A stretch of 64,000 nt of DNA from Polaribacter glomeratus (GCF_002954665.1 NZ_MSCM01000001.1:438243-502242); one strand, 5' to 3'; positions 34,755 through 44,872 are shown, numbered from the stretch's first letter. Numbers and translations: made by a program. The notes: generated by a model from the letters alone, not told the origin.

Positions 34755-36581
34755 TTAAAAAGATTGCATAGAAACCAATTTGAAGTACTCGCCTTTTTTA
34801 GCAAGTAATTCTTCATGTTTTCCTTGTTCTACTATTTTTCCTTTTTTCATAACTGCAATAATATCAGCTTTTTGAATGGTAGAGAGTCTGTGTGCAATTA
34901 CTAATGATGTTCTATTTTGCATCATTTTTTCTAAAGCAGTTTGCACCAATTGTTCAGATTCTGTGTCTAGAGCAGAAGTTGCTTCATCTAAAATCATTAT
35001 TGGCGGATTTTTTAAAACCGCTCTAGCTATAGATAAACGTTGTTTTTGTCCACCAGAAAGTGAGTTTCCACCATCACCAATATTTGTTTTGAATTGTTCG
35101 GGTAAATCTTTAATAAACTCAAATGCATTTGCAATTTCTGAAGCTTCTTTTACTGCAGCTTCGGATGCATGCTCTGTACCAAGTTTGATGTTATTTTCTA
35201 CCGTATCATTAAATAATATAGAATCTTGCGTAACAATACCCATTAAATCTCTTAAAGATTTTTTTGTAACATCTTTAATGTCAATTCCGTCCACAGTAAT
35301 AGAACCTTTATTAACATCGTAAAAACGTGTAATCAAGTTTGCTAGTGTAGATTTTCCGCTACCAGATTGCCCAACTAAAGCAACAGTTTGCCCTTTTTTT
35401 AATGTCAAAGTAAAATCTTTTAAAACATACTCATTTTTATATTTAAATGAAATATTGTTAAAACAGATTTCTTCATTAAAATCAGCTTTTATAATTGCAT
35501 CTGGTTTGTCTTTAATGCTGTTTTCAGTATTTAAAATTTGCATAATTCGTTCTGCAGAAGCTTCTCCTTTTTGAATATTGTAATAAGAGGTGGTAATTAA
35601 TTTAATAGGATTTAAAACAGTGTAAAAAAGTACAATATAACCCATAAATTCATCTGGTTGTAAAGAACTTGTATTTGATAAAACCTCTGTTCCTCCGTAC
35701 CAAAGAATCGCAATAATAGTAGCAGAACCTAAAAACTCACTCATTGGTGATGCCAAAGTTTGTCTATGAAAAACACTCGTCATTAAAGCTCTAAAAGTTT
35801 CTGTAGATGCATTAAACTTACGCTCAATAATTTTTTCTGAATTAAATCCTTTAATTACCCGTAAACCGGTTAAAGTTTCTTCAATAAATGAGAGAAAATT
35901 ACCTGTTTCTTTTTGTGCTTTGGCAGAGTTTGCCTTTAATTTTTTACTGATGGATGAAATAATAAAACCCGAAACTGGTAATAAAATAAAAACAAAAAGG
36001 GTTAATTTAAAGCTCATAAAGAGCATAATTGAAATGGCAATAATTACGGTTAAAGGTTCTCTTACAATGGTTTCTATAGAAGTTAAAATAGAAACTTCTA
36101 CTTCTTGTACATCCGAGGTCATTCTTGCAATAATATCTCCTTTTCTTTTTTCTGTAAAGTACGATATTGGTAATTCTACAATTTTATTATAGAGTTTGTC
36201 ACGTATGTCTTTTACAATACCAGTTCTTAAAAAAGTAATAACATAAGATGCTAAATATCTAAATAAATTTTTTAAGAAAAATAGTGAAAGTGCCAACATA
36301 CAAATAAAGAACAACGTATTTATTTGCCCTTCATTTTCAATTTTATCAGAAATGAAGTGATAGAAACTATCTTTTAAAAAGCCTCCAATCTTAGTAATTC
36401 CCTCATAAGTTGGTTTAGCAACTACCTCTTTATCTGTACCAAATAAAATTCCTAAAACAGGAATAAAAGCTAAAACTGATAAGACATTAAAAATAGCATA
36501 GAAGATATTAAAGAGTATATTTAAAAGTGTAAACTTTCTATACTTCTTCTCGTATTTTAAAATGTCTTTGAAATAATTCAT
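34755..36581 (-). CDS. MsbA-like ABC exporter (fused membrane and ATPase domains)
   Basis: 608 residues: six transmembrane helices (about 20-320) followed by a nucleotide-binding domain with Walker A GQSGSGKST, signature LSGGQKQRLSIARA, Walker B IMILDEATSAL and switch His in VIAHRLST. The family includes lipid A flippase MsbA and multidrug exporters. Context (sugar mutase, glycosyltransferase) fits lipid or glycan export, but the substrate is not readable. The ATG overlaps the preceding pgm stop by 1 nt, so the genes are cotranscribed. Confidence 0.93.
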   Translation of the reverse strand: MNYFKDILKYEKKYRKFTLLNILFNIFYAIFNVLSVLAFIPVLGILFGTDKEVVAKPTYEGITKIGGFLKDSFYHFISDKIENEGQINTLFFICMLALSLFFLKNLFRYLASYVITFLRTGIVKDIRDKLYNKIVELPISYFTEKRKGDIIARMTSDVQEVEVSILTSIETIVREPLTVIIAISIMLFMSFKLTLFVFILLPVSGFIISSISKKLKANSAKAQKETGNFLSFIEETLTGLRVIKGFNSEKIIERKFNASTETFRALMTSVFHRQTLASPMSEFLGSATIIAILWYGGTEVLSNTSSLQPDEFMGYIVLFYTVLNPIKLITTSYYNIQKGEASAERIMQILNTENSIKDKPDAIIKADFNEEICFNNISFKYKNEYVLKDFTLTLKKGQTVALVGQSGSGKSTLANLITRFYDVNKGSITVDGIDIKDVTKKSLRDLMGIVTQDSILFNDTVENNIKLGTEHASEAAVKEASEIANAFEFIKDLPEQFKTNIGDGGNSLSGGQKQRLSIARAVLKNPPIMILDEATSALDTESEQLVQTALEKMMQNRTSLVIAHRLSTIQKADIIAVMKKGKIVEQGKHEELLAKKGEYFKLVSMQSF

Positions 36582-38296
36582 TAATTCAATTTCATTTCTT
36601 CAATTATTCTTTGAATTTTAGCATCCAATTTAGCTTCAACACTTTTTGCATTTTTTACTGAGTCTAAAAGAGTATTCACACTAAAATAGAATTTTATTTT
36701 AGGCTCTGTTCCGCTAGGTCTCGCTGCAATCCTTGTTCCGTTTGCAGTTTGATAAATTAACACATTCGATTTTGGTAAATCAATTTTTGTTACTTCGCCA
36801 GTAATAATATTTTTCTTTGTTGATGCTTCATAATCAAAAAGTGATTCTACTTTTTCGCCATCAATTTCAGTTAAAGGATTGTTACGCATATCGCTTAACA
36901 TTTGCTGAATTTCTGCAGCGCCGTCCATTCCTTTTTTAGTGATAGAAATTAAATGCTCTTTGTAAAAACTATTTTTAACATAAATATTTAGTAATTCTTC
37001 ATAAAAAGAACTTCCATCTTGTTTTGCATAGGCTGCAATTTCACAAGCTAAAAGAGTAGCAGTAACAGCATCTTTATCGCGTACAAAATCACCAACCATA
37101 TAACCAAAGCTTTCTTCGCCACCGCCAATAAAATCTAGTTCTGGAAAATCTCTTACCATTTTTGCAATCCATTTAAAACCAGTTAATCCAACTTTGGTTT
37201 CAACATTATAATTGGCAGCAACATCGTTTACTAATTCTGTTGAAACAATTGTAGAACCTACAAATTGTTTGCCGTTAAGTTCGCCTTCATCATTCCATTT
37301 TTTAAGTAAGAAATTGGTCATAACAACCATCGTTTGGTTTCCGTTTAATAACTTCATGTTTCCATCAAGATCTCTTACAGCAACGCCTAATCTATCACAA
37401 TCAGGATCTGTACCAATAACGATATCAGCGCCAATTTTATTTGCCAAATCTGTAGCCATTGCTAAAGCCTCTGGCTCTTCTGGATTTGGAGATTTTACTG
37501 TTGGGAAATCACCATTAGGAACTCGTTGTTCTTCAACAATATGTACATCAGTATAACCCGCTCTAGCCAAAGTGTCTGGCACAGAAACAATAGAGGTTCC
37601 GTGTAGTGATGTAAAAACAATTTTTAAGTTATCTCGATTAATTTTATCAGACAAAGATCCATTTTTTACAGATGCATTTATAAAATCATCATCAACTTCT
37701 TTACCTATAATTTCAATTAAATCTTCGTTTGCCGTAAACTTGATTTCAGAAAAATCCAATGCATTTACGTTGCCTATAATTCCGCCATCATGAGGAGGAA
37801 CAATCTGACCGCCATCTGCCCAATACACTTTATAACCATTATATTCTGGCGGATTGTGAGATGCTGTTAAAACAATACCTGCATCACAACCTAAATGACG
37901 AACTGCAAAAGACAATTCTGGAGTTGCACGTAAATCTTCAAAAAGAAAAACCTTGATTTTATTTGCTGATAAAACATCCGCCACAATTTTAGCGAATTTT
38001 TTACTATTATGTCTACAGTCGTAAGCAATTACAACCTTTAGTTGTTCTTTTTTTACGTTTTCTATTAAATAATTAGACAAGCCTTGCGTTGCTCTCCCTA
38101 AAGTATATTTGTTTATTCTATTAGTTCCTGCGCCCATAATTCCACGCATTCCACCAGTACCAAATTCCATGTCTTTATAAAACCTGTCTGCTAAATCACT
38201 AGAATTATTGTCGATAAGGTTTTTAATTTCTGATTGAGTTTCAGCGTCAAAGGTTGATGTTAACCATTGCTTTGCTTTGTCTAAAATATCTTTCAT
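36581..38296 (-). CDS. Phosphoglucomutase / phosphomannomutase
   Basis: 571 residues, four-domain alpha-D-phosphohexomutase: phosphoserine loop TASHNPPEYNGYKVYW, metal loop DPDCDRLGVAV, sugar-specificity loop GGGEESFGYMVGDFVRDKDAV and phosphate-binding RPSGTEPKIKFYF. Length and motifs match the large bacterial PgcA-like phosphoglucomutases. Provides Glc-1-P for glycan or cell wall precursors. Promoter box TATATTTG (38329-38336, minus) lies 32 nt upstream. Confidence 0.96.
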   Translation of the reverse strand: MKDILDKAKQWLTSTFDAETQSEIKNLIDNNSSDLADRFYKDMEFGTGGMRGIMGAGTNRINKYTLGRATQGLSNYLIENVKKEQLKVVIAYDCRHNSKKFAKIVADVLSANKIKVFLFEDLRATPELSFAVRHLGCDAGIVLTASHNPPEYNGYKVYWADGGQIVPPHDGGIIGNVNALDFSEIKFTANEDLIEIIGKEVDDDFINASVKNGSLSDKINRDNLKIVFTSLHGTSIVSVPDTLARAGYTDVHIVEEQRVPNGDFPTVKSPNPEEPEALAMATDLANKIGADIVIGTDPDCDRLGVAVRDLDGNMKLLNGNQTMVVMTNFLLKKWNDEGELNGKQFVGSTIVSTELVNDVAANYNVETKVGLTGFKWIAKMVRDFPELDFIGGGEESFGYMVGDFVRDKDAVTATLLACEIAAYAKQDGSSFYEELLNIYVKNSFYKEHLISITKKGMDGAAEIQQMLSDMRNNPLTEIDGEKVESLFDYEASTKKNIITGEVTKIDLPKSNVLIYQTANGTRIAARPSGTEPKIKFYFSVNTLLDSVKNAKSVEAKLDAKIQRIIEEMKLN

Positions 38297-38340
38297 AGAG
38301 ATTTAAATTTGTGTTGTTAAATAGGATACAAATATAGTAT

Positions 38341-39297
38341 TTAGAAATTGAGTTTTTCTTTAATTGTATAGTGTTTTTCGTCGCTTTTTGTTTTTATTAT
38401 GAGTTCACCAATAAAACCAGCTAAAAAAAGTAAAGTTCCTAAAATCATGGATGTTAGGGCAATAAAAAACCAAGGATTATCGGTAACTAAAATAGTTTTT
38501 GCACCACTATACATTTTATAAAGTTTAAAAGCACCAATGTAAAAAGCAGATGTAGTTCCAAATAAAAACATAAATGAACCCCAGAGCCCAAAAAAGTGCA
38601 TAGGTCTTTTGCCAAATTTTGATAAAAATGAAATAGTTATTAAATCTAGAAATCCGTTTACAAAACGATCCATACCAAATTTAGTTTCTCCGTATTTTCT
38701 AGCCTGATGTTGTACAACTTGCTCGCCTATTTTTGTAAAACCTTCGTTTTTGGCCAAAACCGGAATGTATCTGTGCATTTCTCCGCTTACTTTTACGGTC
38801 TTTATAACTTGATTTTTGTAAGCTTTTAAACCACAGTTAAAGTCGTGTAATTTTAATCCGGATGTTTTTCTTGCTGCAGCATTAAATAATTTGGAAGGGA
38901 TATTTTTAGTGAAAACATTGTCATAACGTTTCTTTTTCCATCCAGAGATTAAATCGAAATCTTTATCAATAATTAAGTTGTATAAATCGGGTATTTCTTC
39001 TGGATTGTCTTGTAAATCAGCATCCATCGTAATTACAACCTTGCCTGTAGCACGTTCAAAACCGGCGTCTAAAGCCTGACTTTTTCCGTAGTTTTTTTGA
39101 AAACGAATTCCCTTTACACTGTTATTATTTGCTGATAATTGACTTATAACACTCCAAGAACTGTCTGTGCTGCCATCATCAATAAAAATAATTTCATATA
39201 AATAACGATTGGATTGCATAACAGTTGCAATCCAATCGTGTAATTCTTTTAAAGATTCGTCTTCGTTAAGAAGTGGTATTACTACCGAGATATCCAT
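38341..39297 (-). CDS. Polyprenol-phosphate glycosyltransferase (family 2, ArnC/DPM-like)
   Basis: 318 residues: GT-A domain (about 1-230; ISVVIPLLNEDESLKEL, IIFIDDGSTDSSW, VITMDADLQDNPEEIPDL) and two C-terminal membrane helices (about 235-305) ending in a basic tail. This is the layout of enzymes that load a sugar on undecaprenyl phosphate. Separated by 70 nt from the upstream DUF4199 gene. Confidence 0.93.
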   Translation of the reverse strand: MDISVVIPLLNEDESLKELHDWIATVMQSNRYLYEIIFIDDGSTDSSWSVISQLSANNNSVKGIRFQKNYGKSQALDAGFERATGKVVITMDADLQDNPEEIPDLYNLIIDKDFDLISGWKKKRYDNVFTKNIPSKLFNAAARKTSGLKLHDFNCGLKAYKNQVIKTVKVSGEMHRYIPVLAKNEGFTKIGEQVVQHQARKYGETKFGMDRFVNGFLDLITISFLSKFGKRPMHFFGLWGSFMFLFGTTSAFYIGAFKLYKMYSGAKTILVTDNPWFFIALTSMILGTLLFLAGFIGELIIKTKSDEKHYTIKEKLNF

Positions 39298-39367
39298 ATG
39301 CTTAATTCAAAGTTCAAAGTTTAAAATTTAAAAATTCAAAGTTCTAGATTTATTGATACTTTGAAAT

Positions 39368-39889
39368 TTAATACGTTTCTTCTTCAGTTTTTTTCATCAC
39401 TGCCGCAATAATTGCAGAAAAAACAAAACCTACAAAAGCAGAAAAAGCTAAAATTATTGCAGACACAATTGCTGGACTGTTAAATTTTTCAGCTATTTCA
39501 ATAGAAGCTTCTATTTGATCAGAAGTTAATCCAGCATCTTCCCAAGCTTTTGCTTGGAAGTCCATTGCTTGTTGTTGAAAAGTTGGTTCTATTATATTTG
39601 TAAAAGCAAGCGTGTAAATTACCGTTAATACAGCACTAATCATTGTAATACCTAAACCAATTTTTACACCTTCGCCCCATGAAATAAAGCCAACATTTTC
39701 TTTTTTAAATTGTTTAATTCCCAAAATAATAAAAACAATCATAATAGCGTAAATAAGTACATTATTTAGCCATTGTAGTTTAAATACATTTCCAGAAGCC
39801 CATAAGACTAAATGAATTATGATTCCTATTACACCTAAATATAAACCATAGTTGAGTATAATGTTTTTACTGTTTGCTTGATTTTCCAT
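39368..39889 (-). CDS. DUF4199 membrane protein
   Basis: 173 residues with four predicted membrane helices (about 12-30, 38-58, 72-95 and 138-165) and a soluble loop between helices 3 and 4 (FQQQAMDFQAKAWEDAGLTSDQIEASIEIAEKFN), the DUF4199 pattern, common next to this glycosyltransferase in flavobacteria. Function unknown. A TATATTTG box lies at 39914-39921 on the minus strand. Confidence 0.9.
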   Translation of the reverse strand: MENQANSKNIILNYGLYLGVIGIIIHLVLWASGNVFKLQWLNNVLIYAIMIVFIILGIKQFKKENVGFISWGEGVKIGLGITMISAVLTVIYTLAFTNIIEPTFQQQAMDFQAKAWEDAGLTSDQIEASIEIAEKFNSPAIVSAIILAFSAFVGFVFSAIIAAVMKKTEEETY

Positions 39890-39913
39890 TGTATTAAAAT
39901 TTAATTAGTGTGA

Positions 39914-39921
39914 CAAATATA
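39914..39921 (-). promoter_or_regulatory. -7 box of the DUF4199 operon
   Basis: TATATTTG on the minus strand, 25 nt upstream of the ATG at 39889; matches TAnnTTTG. No clear -33 TTG. Confidence 0.5.
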
Positions 39922-40031
39922 TCATTTTCATTTTTTATAGTTTTTATTTTAGCTAAAAGATTAAAAACTTAAAAACATCTTATTAGTATTCAACTAGTTA
40001 AAAATGTTACATAATTTTTTACATTTTTTTA

Positions 40032-40061
40032 TTGATAAAATAAAAATAGATTGTAAATTTG
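40032..40061 (+). promoter_or_regulatory. SRP RNA promoter (Bacteroidota type)
   Basis: TTG at 40032-40034, 19-nt spacer, TAAATTTG at 40054-40061, ending 5 nt before the first base of the SRP RNA stem. A textbook Bacteroidota sigma promoter. Confidence 0.85.
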
Positions 40062-40065
40062 CATC

Positions 40066-40159
40066 GGCAAGTCCTACACAACTAGCTCCCTTTGAATCCT
40101 CCAGGGTGGGAACACAGCAAAGGTATTAGGTTGTAGCAGTGTGATGTAGATAGCTTGCC
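40066..40159 (+). ncRNA. ffs: Signal recognition particle RNA, small bacterial type (4.5S)
   Basis: About 94 nt. The ends pair (GGCAAG at 40066 with CTTGCC at 40154-40159). The apical part reads GAATCCTCCAGGGTGGGAAC followed by ACAGCAAAGGTA, the Bacteroidota version of the conserved Ffh-binding domain IV (symmetric and asymmetric loops with the CAGG and AGCA elements). It is followed directly by a T8 tract and preceded by a strong promoter. Binds Ffh and works with FtsY (53201-54154) in cotranslational targeting. Confidence 0.92.
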
Positions 40160-40269
40160 ATTTTTTTTGCTCTAAAGTTTCTTGTCAATCTCTTTAGTTT
40201 TCTTTATTTCTTAATTCTCTTTAAATTTATTTTTTGTTACTTCGTACCTTATAATTAGAAATTAATTTT

Positions 40270-41073
40270 ATGTCTAAAGTAGTTTTAGTTACTGGAGCTT
40301 CATCCGGAATAGGAAAATCAATCGCTACTTATTTACACGAAAAAGGCTACAAAGTTTTTGGAACCAGCAGAAATCCTAAAAACACAGAAAATTTTTCTTT
40401 TCAAATGATTGCTTTGGACGTTTTAAAAGTAGAAACAATTGAAACGGCGGTTGCTTTTATCATCAAAAAAGAAGGAAGATTAGATGTGTTAATTAATAAC
40501 GCAGGTATGGGAATTACAGGTCCAATTGAAGATACGCCAACGGATGAAATGAGAGCCGTTTTTAATACCAACCTTTTTGGAGCTATTGATGTAATGAAAG
40601 CTGTTTTACCGCAAATGCGTTTACAAAAACACGGAATGATTTTAAACGTAACCTCAATTGCTGGTTATATGGGTTTGCCTTTTAGAGGTTTGTATTCTGC
40701 AACAAAAGGTGCTTTAGAATTGGTAACAGAATCTATAAGTATGGAGGTTAAAAGTTTTGGAATTAACGTTGTAAATATTGCTCCGGGAGATTTTGCTACA
40801 AATATTGCTGCAGGAAGATATCACACGCCTATTTTTGAAAATTCTGCTTATAAAGAAAATTATCGAGCAAATTTAGATTTAATGGACTCGCATGTAAACG
40901 GCGGTATGAATCCTTTAGAAATGGCAAAGGCTGTGTATGATGTTATTAACACAAAAAAGCCTAATATACATTATAAAGTTGGCGGTTTTATGGAAAAATT
41001 TTCCATCGTTTTAAAACGTGTTTTACCAGACAAAATGTATCAGAAAATATTGATGAATCATTATAAATTGTAA
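40270..41073 (+). CDS. Short-chain dehydrogenase/reductase
   Basis: 267 residues, classical SDR: NAD(P)-binding VTGASSGIGKSIATYL (about 6-21), NNAGMGI, catalytic Ser in NVTSIAGYMG and Tyr/Lys in YSATKGALELV (YxxxK). The following NIAPGDFATNIAAG segment is also typical. The substrate is unknown; the subgroup is annotated as generic SDR oxidoreductase. Convergent with the lipoprotein gene, 3 nt apart. Confidence 0.93.
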   Translation: MSKVVLVTGASSGIGKSIATYLHEKGYKVFGTSRNPKNTENFSFQMIALDVLKVETIETAVAFIIKKEGRLDVLINNAGMGITGPIEDTPTDEMRAVFNTNLFGAIDVMKAVLPQMRLQKHGMILNVTSIAGYMGLPFRGLYSATKGALELVTESISMEVKSFGINVVNIAPGDFATNIAAGRYHTPIFENSAYKENYRANLDLMDSHVNGGMNPLEMAKAVYDVINTKKPNIHYKVGGFMEKFSIVLKRVLPDKMYQKILMNHYKL

Positions 41074-41076
41074 AAA

Positions 41077-42099
41077 TTAATTTGCAACCGAAACATGTTT
41101 AGTTTCTATTGGATTCAAATACGTTTCTAAAATTTCTAGATTACACTCAAGTGCATTGAACTTAAATTTTATCCAACCATAAAACTTTTTGTCACCAAAA
41201 TTCATTTTTACAAGAAAATAGTCTTCTTTGTTGTTTTTTAGCGTGTTTTTATAAGTTAAATTATTGTTTAGAAAATAATTGTGCTTTTGGTAAGGAGCAT
41301 CAAATTCATAAAAAACATCTAAAGTATTTTTAATATCTGTTAGATAAACTTTCGTGTTTTCAGTAGAAAAAGGAGCTTCAAAAATTATAGGATAAGGATT
41401 AGAACCACCTTTTAAAGCAAGTATTTCATTTTTTGTAGCGTCTGTTGATACTAGTTTTATTTTGTAAATATTAAATTGTGGCCTGTTGCCAATATCTCTA
41501 TTTTTTTCATAAATTATGCTATAATCTGTTGTTCCATTTTTATCAACATCAATATTTAGAGGTAATTTAGTTAAAAGGCAATTAGAAAAATAAGTATAAT
41601 TGGTCGCTTCAATTTCATAATCATCTTCATTAAATTCTACCCAAAACTTAACGGTATACGTTTGTTTATCATGATGGTCTTTATAAATTAATTGACCTGT
41701 AACTTTTTTATTTACTTCCCATTCATTTAATTTTAAGTCAAAAATTTGAATTTTTGTTACCGCCGAAATATCTGTAAATGAGCCATAATAGTATTTATAA
41801 CCGTAATCTATCTGCAAACAATTTTCTTTTTTATTAAATACAAAAGTAAATGTTTCTGTTTCGCCATCTGTGCCCGCTTTTTTGGTGTAATTAATTTTCA
41901 CAGAAGTATCTGTGTAACTTCCTTTCCATAAAACAGGGGCTACATTGTCTGTTATTACTACGTTATCAGCTTTAGATACGTCAACTTCGGATGTAATGCA
42001 AACAACTTTACCCTCAATTCTCGTTCCTACATTTAACTCTTCTTCACAAGAGCATACAATGAATAATAATAAGAAAATAACAATACTTTTAAAAGGCAT
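41077..42099 (-). CDS. Hypothetical lipoprotein
   Basis: 340 residues from ATG 42099, which places a good lipobox (FLLLFIVCSCEEE, Cys about 18) right after a short basic N-terminus. The mature protein is beta-rich with many Asn, Thr and Tyr residues, no repeat and no domain I recognise. Typical of variable Bacteroidota surface lipoproteins. Convergent with the SDR gene. Confidence 0.8.
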   Translation of the reverse strand: MPFKSIVIFLLLFIVCSCEEELNVGTRIEGKVVCITSEVDVSKADNVVITDNVAPVLWKGSYTDTSVKINYTKKAGTDGETETFTFVFNKKENCLQIDYGYKYYYGSFTDISAVTKIQIFDLKLNEWEVNKKVTGQLIYKDHHDKQTYTVKFWVEFNEDDYEIEATNYTYFSNCLLTKLPLNIDVDKNGTTDYSIIYEKNRDIGNRPQFNIYKIKLVSTDATKNEILALKGGSNPYPIIFEAPFSTENTKVYLTDIKNTLDVFYEFDAPYQKHNYFLNNNLTYKNTLKNNKEDYFLVKMNFGDKKFYGWIKFKFNALECNLEILETYLNPIETKHVSVAN

Positions 42100-42247
42100 A
42101 AAAAATAATTTTAACAAAGGTATTTATTTCTAATAAGGTAGGGCAATTAAACCATAACAAATAATTTTTAACCGTAATTATGAGCTATTAATTGATCGAT
42201 GTTTAAAACTTGTAATTAATATTTTAAAAATTAAAAATCATTGTGGT

Positions 42248-42255
42248 TATCTTTG
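42248..42255 (+). promoter_or_regulatory. -7 box before the aldolase gene
   Basis: TATCTTTG, 27 nt upstream of the ATG at 42283; no clear -33 TTG at the right spacing. Confidence 0.5.
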
Positions 42256-42282
42256 TAAAATATATAACTATAAATTAAAGAG

Positions 42283-42936
42283 ATGAAATTTTTCATAGAT
42301 ACTGCAAATTTAGAGCAAATTAAAGAAGCGCAAGCTTTAGGAATTTTAGATGGTGTAACAACAAACCCGTCTTTAATGGCTAAAGAAGGAATTACTGGCG
42401 AAGCTAATATTATAAATCATTACAAAGCTATTTGTGAGTTAGTAGATGGCGATGTTTCTGCGGAAGTTATTTCTACAAATTTTGACGGAATGGTTAAAGA
42501 AGGTGAAGCTTTGGCGGCATTAAACCCTCAAATTGTAGTAAAATTACCAATGATAAAAGACGGAATTAAAGCGTGTAAATACTTTTCATCAAAAGGAATT
42601 AAAACAAATGTAACGTTAGTTTTTTCTGCTGGTCAAGCATTATTGGCTGCAAAAGCAGGTGCAACTTATGTATCTCCTTTTATTGGTCGTTTAGATGATA
42701 TTTCTACAGATGGTTTAAACCTAATCTCTGAGATTCGTTTAATTTATGATAATTACGGATTTCAAACTCAAATTTTAGCAGCTTCTGTGCGTCATACAAT
42801 GCATATTATTGATTGTGCAAAATTAGGTTCAGATGTAATGACAGGTCCATTAAGTGCGATTGAAGGTTTGTTAAAACACCCTTTAACAGACATCGGTTTG
42901 GCTAAATTTTTAGAAGATTATAAAAAAGGGAATTAA
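42283..42936 (+). CDS. fsa: Transaldolase / fructose-6-phosphate aldolase family
   Basis: 217 residues, the short (about 220) transaldolase subfamily. Motifs: [27 protein letters not shown], Schiff-base Lys in [25 protein letters not shown] and [10 protein letters not shown]. It either cleaves fructose-6-phosphate or acts as a transaldolase in the pentose phosphate pathway; the short subfamily contains both activities and sequence inspection alone does not settle it. Confidence 0.93.
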   Translation: MKFFIDTANLEQIKEAQALGILDGVTTNPSLMAKEGITGEANIINHYKAICELVDGDVSAEVISTNFDGMVKEGEALAALNPQIVVKLPMIKDGIKACKYFSSKGIKTNVTLVFSAGQALLAAKAGATYVSPFIGRLDDISTDGLNLISEIRLIYDNYGFQTQILAASVRHTMHIIDCAKLGSDVMTGPLSAIEGLLKHPLTDIGLAKFLEDYKKGN

Positions 42937-42950
42937 ATAAAAGTTTTTAG

Positions 42951-42998
42951 TTATTAGTGTTTAGTTGTTGGTAGTTACTTAGAACTAAACACTAATAA
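42951..42998. repeat. Perfect 16-bp inverted repeat
   Basis: TTATTAGTGTTTAGTT (42951-42966) and its exact reverse complement (42983-42998) around a 16-nt loop, 14 nt after the aldolase stop. It could fold as a terminator-like hairpin, but only a weak A-rich tail follows. Confidence 0.75.
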
Positions 42999-43021
42999 TT
43001 AAAATTTTAAAAATATTTTGA

Positions 43022-43091
43022 AGCTATTTCCTGCTTTCCGTTTTATCTTTTTTGAAAAAAAAAAGGATGTCACTTCAATCAGGGCTAAACT
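43022..43091. repeat. Recurrent flavobacterial palindromic element, copy 1
   Basis: Left arm GCTATTTCCTGCTTTCCG then TTTTATCTTTTTTG; right arm AAAAAAAGGATGTCACTTC then AATCAGGGCTAAACTT. The arms pair loosely (ATCTTTTTTG / AAAAAAAGGAT). The same right-arm pattern (AAAAGGAT-T/C-x-CTTCAATC) recurs at 52991-53096. I know it as a repeated intergenic element of Flavobacteriaceae. Confidence 0.6.
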
Positions 43092-43213
43092 TATTTAGTA
43101 ACTATTAACTTAATATAAATGGTTTTAGCTTGTTTTTTTTAGTTTTGAGTGTTCGCAAATAACTAAAAACCAACAACTAATAACTTTTCAAATCTTTTAT
43201 AAAGATTTTAAAA

Positions 43214-44872
43214 ATGTATCCAAAAAAAGAACTCGCACAAATGTTAATTTCGGCTTGTCATCAATTTGAGATTGATACAGTTGTTATTTCCCCTGGTTCA
43301 AGAAATGCGCCACTTACTATTGGTTTTTCTAATCATCCAGAAATTAAAACGTTAAGCGTTGTAGATGAGCGTTGTGCAGCATTTTTTGCTTTAGGTATTG
43401 CCCAACAAACTCATAAACCAGTAGCAATTTTATGCACTTCTGGTTCTGCTTTGTTAAATTATTATCCTGCAATTGCAGAAGCATTTTATAGTAACATTCC
43501 GTTGGTTGTAATCTCTGCAGATAGGCCAAAACATTTAATTGATATTGGCGACGGACAAACAATTCGTCAAGAAAACGTGTTTGAAAATCATATTTTATTT
43601 TCTGCTAATTTGGTGGAGAATGATAAGTTTAAAACGCGTAATTCTCAATTAATTGGCGAAGCTTTGCAGATTTCTGTTTCACAACAAGGTCCTGTTCACA
43701 TCAATGTACCTTTTGATGAACCTTTGTATGAAACGGTAGCTGAAATGCAAAAATTTCATTTTCCGCATATTTCTATGAGTTCTTTGGATAATTCTCATAT
43801 TAATTATGAAGCGTTTTCTAAAATTTGGAATGCTGCCGAAAAGAAAATGATTGTAGTTGGTGTTAATTATCCTGATACAGAGTTACACAAATTAATTGAT
43901 TTTTATGCGGATGACGAATCGGTTTTAATATTAACAGAAACTACGTCAAACTTGCATCATAAAAAAGCAATTGATTCTATAGATCAACTTATTTTTTCTT
44001 TGGATGAAAATCAGTTTCAAGATCTAAAACCAGAAGTTCTCATCACTTTTGGCGGAATGATTGTTTCTAAAAAAATAAAACAATTTTTAAGAAAATATAC
44101 ACCAAAACATCATTGGAATATTGATCCTAAAAAAGCAGTAAATACTTTCTTTTGTTTATCAGAATTTATTCAAATAAAACCAGTAGATTTCTTTTCGAAG
44201 TTTAAAGATGTTGTAATAAAAAAAGAAAGTACTTATCAATCTAAATGGTTGCAAATTCGTGATGAAAAACGCGTAAAACATCAACAATACATATCAAAAG
44301 TAATACATTCAGACTTTAAAGTTTTTGGGCAAGTTTTAGAAAGTGTTCCTAATAATCGTCAGTTGCAAATTAGCAATAGCTCTATTATTAGATACGCACA
44401 ATTATTTAGTGTAGCAGATAGTATTACCGTTTTTTGTAATAGAGGAACAAGCGGAATTGACGGCAGCACAAGTACCGCAATTGGAGCTGCATACACTAGC
44501 AAAAACCAGACTGTTTTTATAACCGGTGATCTTAGTTTTTTTTATGATAGCAATGGTTTATGGAATAAAAACATTCCGGTAAACTTTAGAGTTATTTTAA
44601 TTAATAATTCTGGTGGCGGAATTTTTAAAATTTTACCAGGTCCAAAATTAACAAATGCATTGCAGTATTTTGTAACGCCTCATTGTTTAACTGCAGAACA
44701 TTTGTGTAAAATGTATGAGTTTGACTATCAAAAAGCATTTTCATCAGAAAGTGTTACCAACGAATTAAAAGATTTCTATAAAACATCCGAAAGACCAAAA
44801 ATTTTAGAGATTTTTACACCAAGTGCAGAAAATGATTTAATTTTAACCGCATATTTTAAAAATATACAATAA
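43214..44872 (+). CDS. menD: SEPHCHC synthase (menaquinone biosynthesis)
   Basis: 552 residues, thiamine-diphosphate enzyme joining isochorismate and 2-oxoglutarate. Recognised from the N-terminal VVISPGSRNAPLTIGFS, the catalytic-site VVDERCAAFFALGIA and CTSGSALLNYYPAIAEA. The ThDP/Mg motif is GDLSFFYDSNGLW followed by ILINNSGGGIF. Full length. Its stop overlaps the start of the next gene (TAATG). menB lies 2.8 kb downstream, beyond the repeat array. Confidence 0.97.
   Translation: MYPKKELAQMLISACHQFEIDTVVISPGSRNAPLTIGFSNHPEIKTLSVVDERCAAFFALGIAQQTHKPVAILCTSGSALLNYYPAIAEAFYSNIPLVVISADRPKHLIDIGDGQTIRQENVFENHILFSANLVENDKFKTRNSQLIGEALQISVSQQGPVHINVPFDEPLYETVAEMQKFHFPHISMSSLDNSHINYEAFSKIWNAAEKKMIVVGVNYPDTELHKLIDFYADDESVLILTETTSNLHHKKAIDSIDQLIFSLDENQFQDLKPEVLITFGGMIVSKKIKQFLRKYTPKHHWNIDPKKAVNTFFCLSEFIQIKPVDFFSKFKDVVIKKESTYQSKWLQIRDEKRVKHQQYISKVIHSDFKVFGQVLESVPNNRQLQISNSSIIRYAQLFSVADSITVFCNRGTSGIDGSTSTAIGAAYTSKNQTVFITGDLSFFYDSNGLWNKNIPVNFRVILINNSGGGIFKILPGPKLTNALQYFVTPHCLTAEHLCKMYEFDYQKAFSSESVTNELKDFYKTSERPKILEIFTPSAENDLILTAYFKNIQ

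Noticed and set aside
34876..35322. Plus-strand frame inside the ABC exporter gene
   Set aside because: Antisense to the conserved ATPase motifs of the exporter.
40066..40159. tRNA or tmRNA
   Set aside because: No cloverleaf or acceptor end; the conserved SRP domain IV sequence and paired ends identify SRP RNA.
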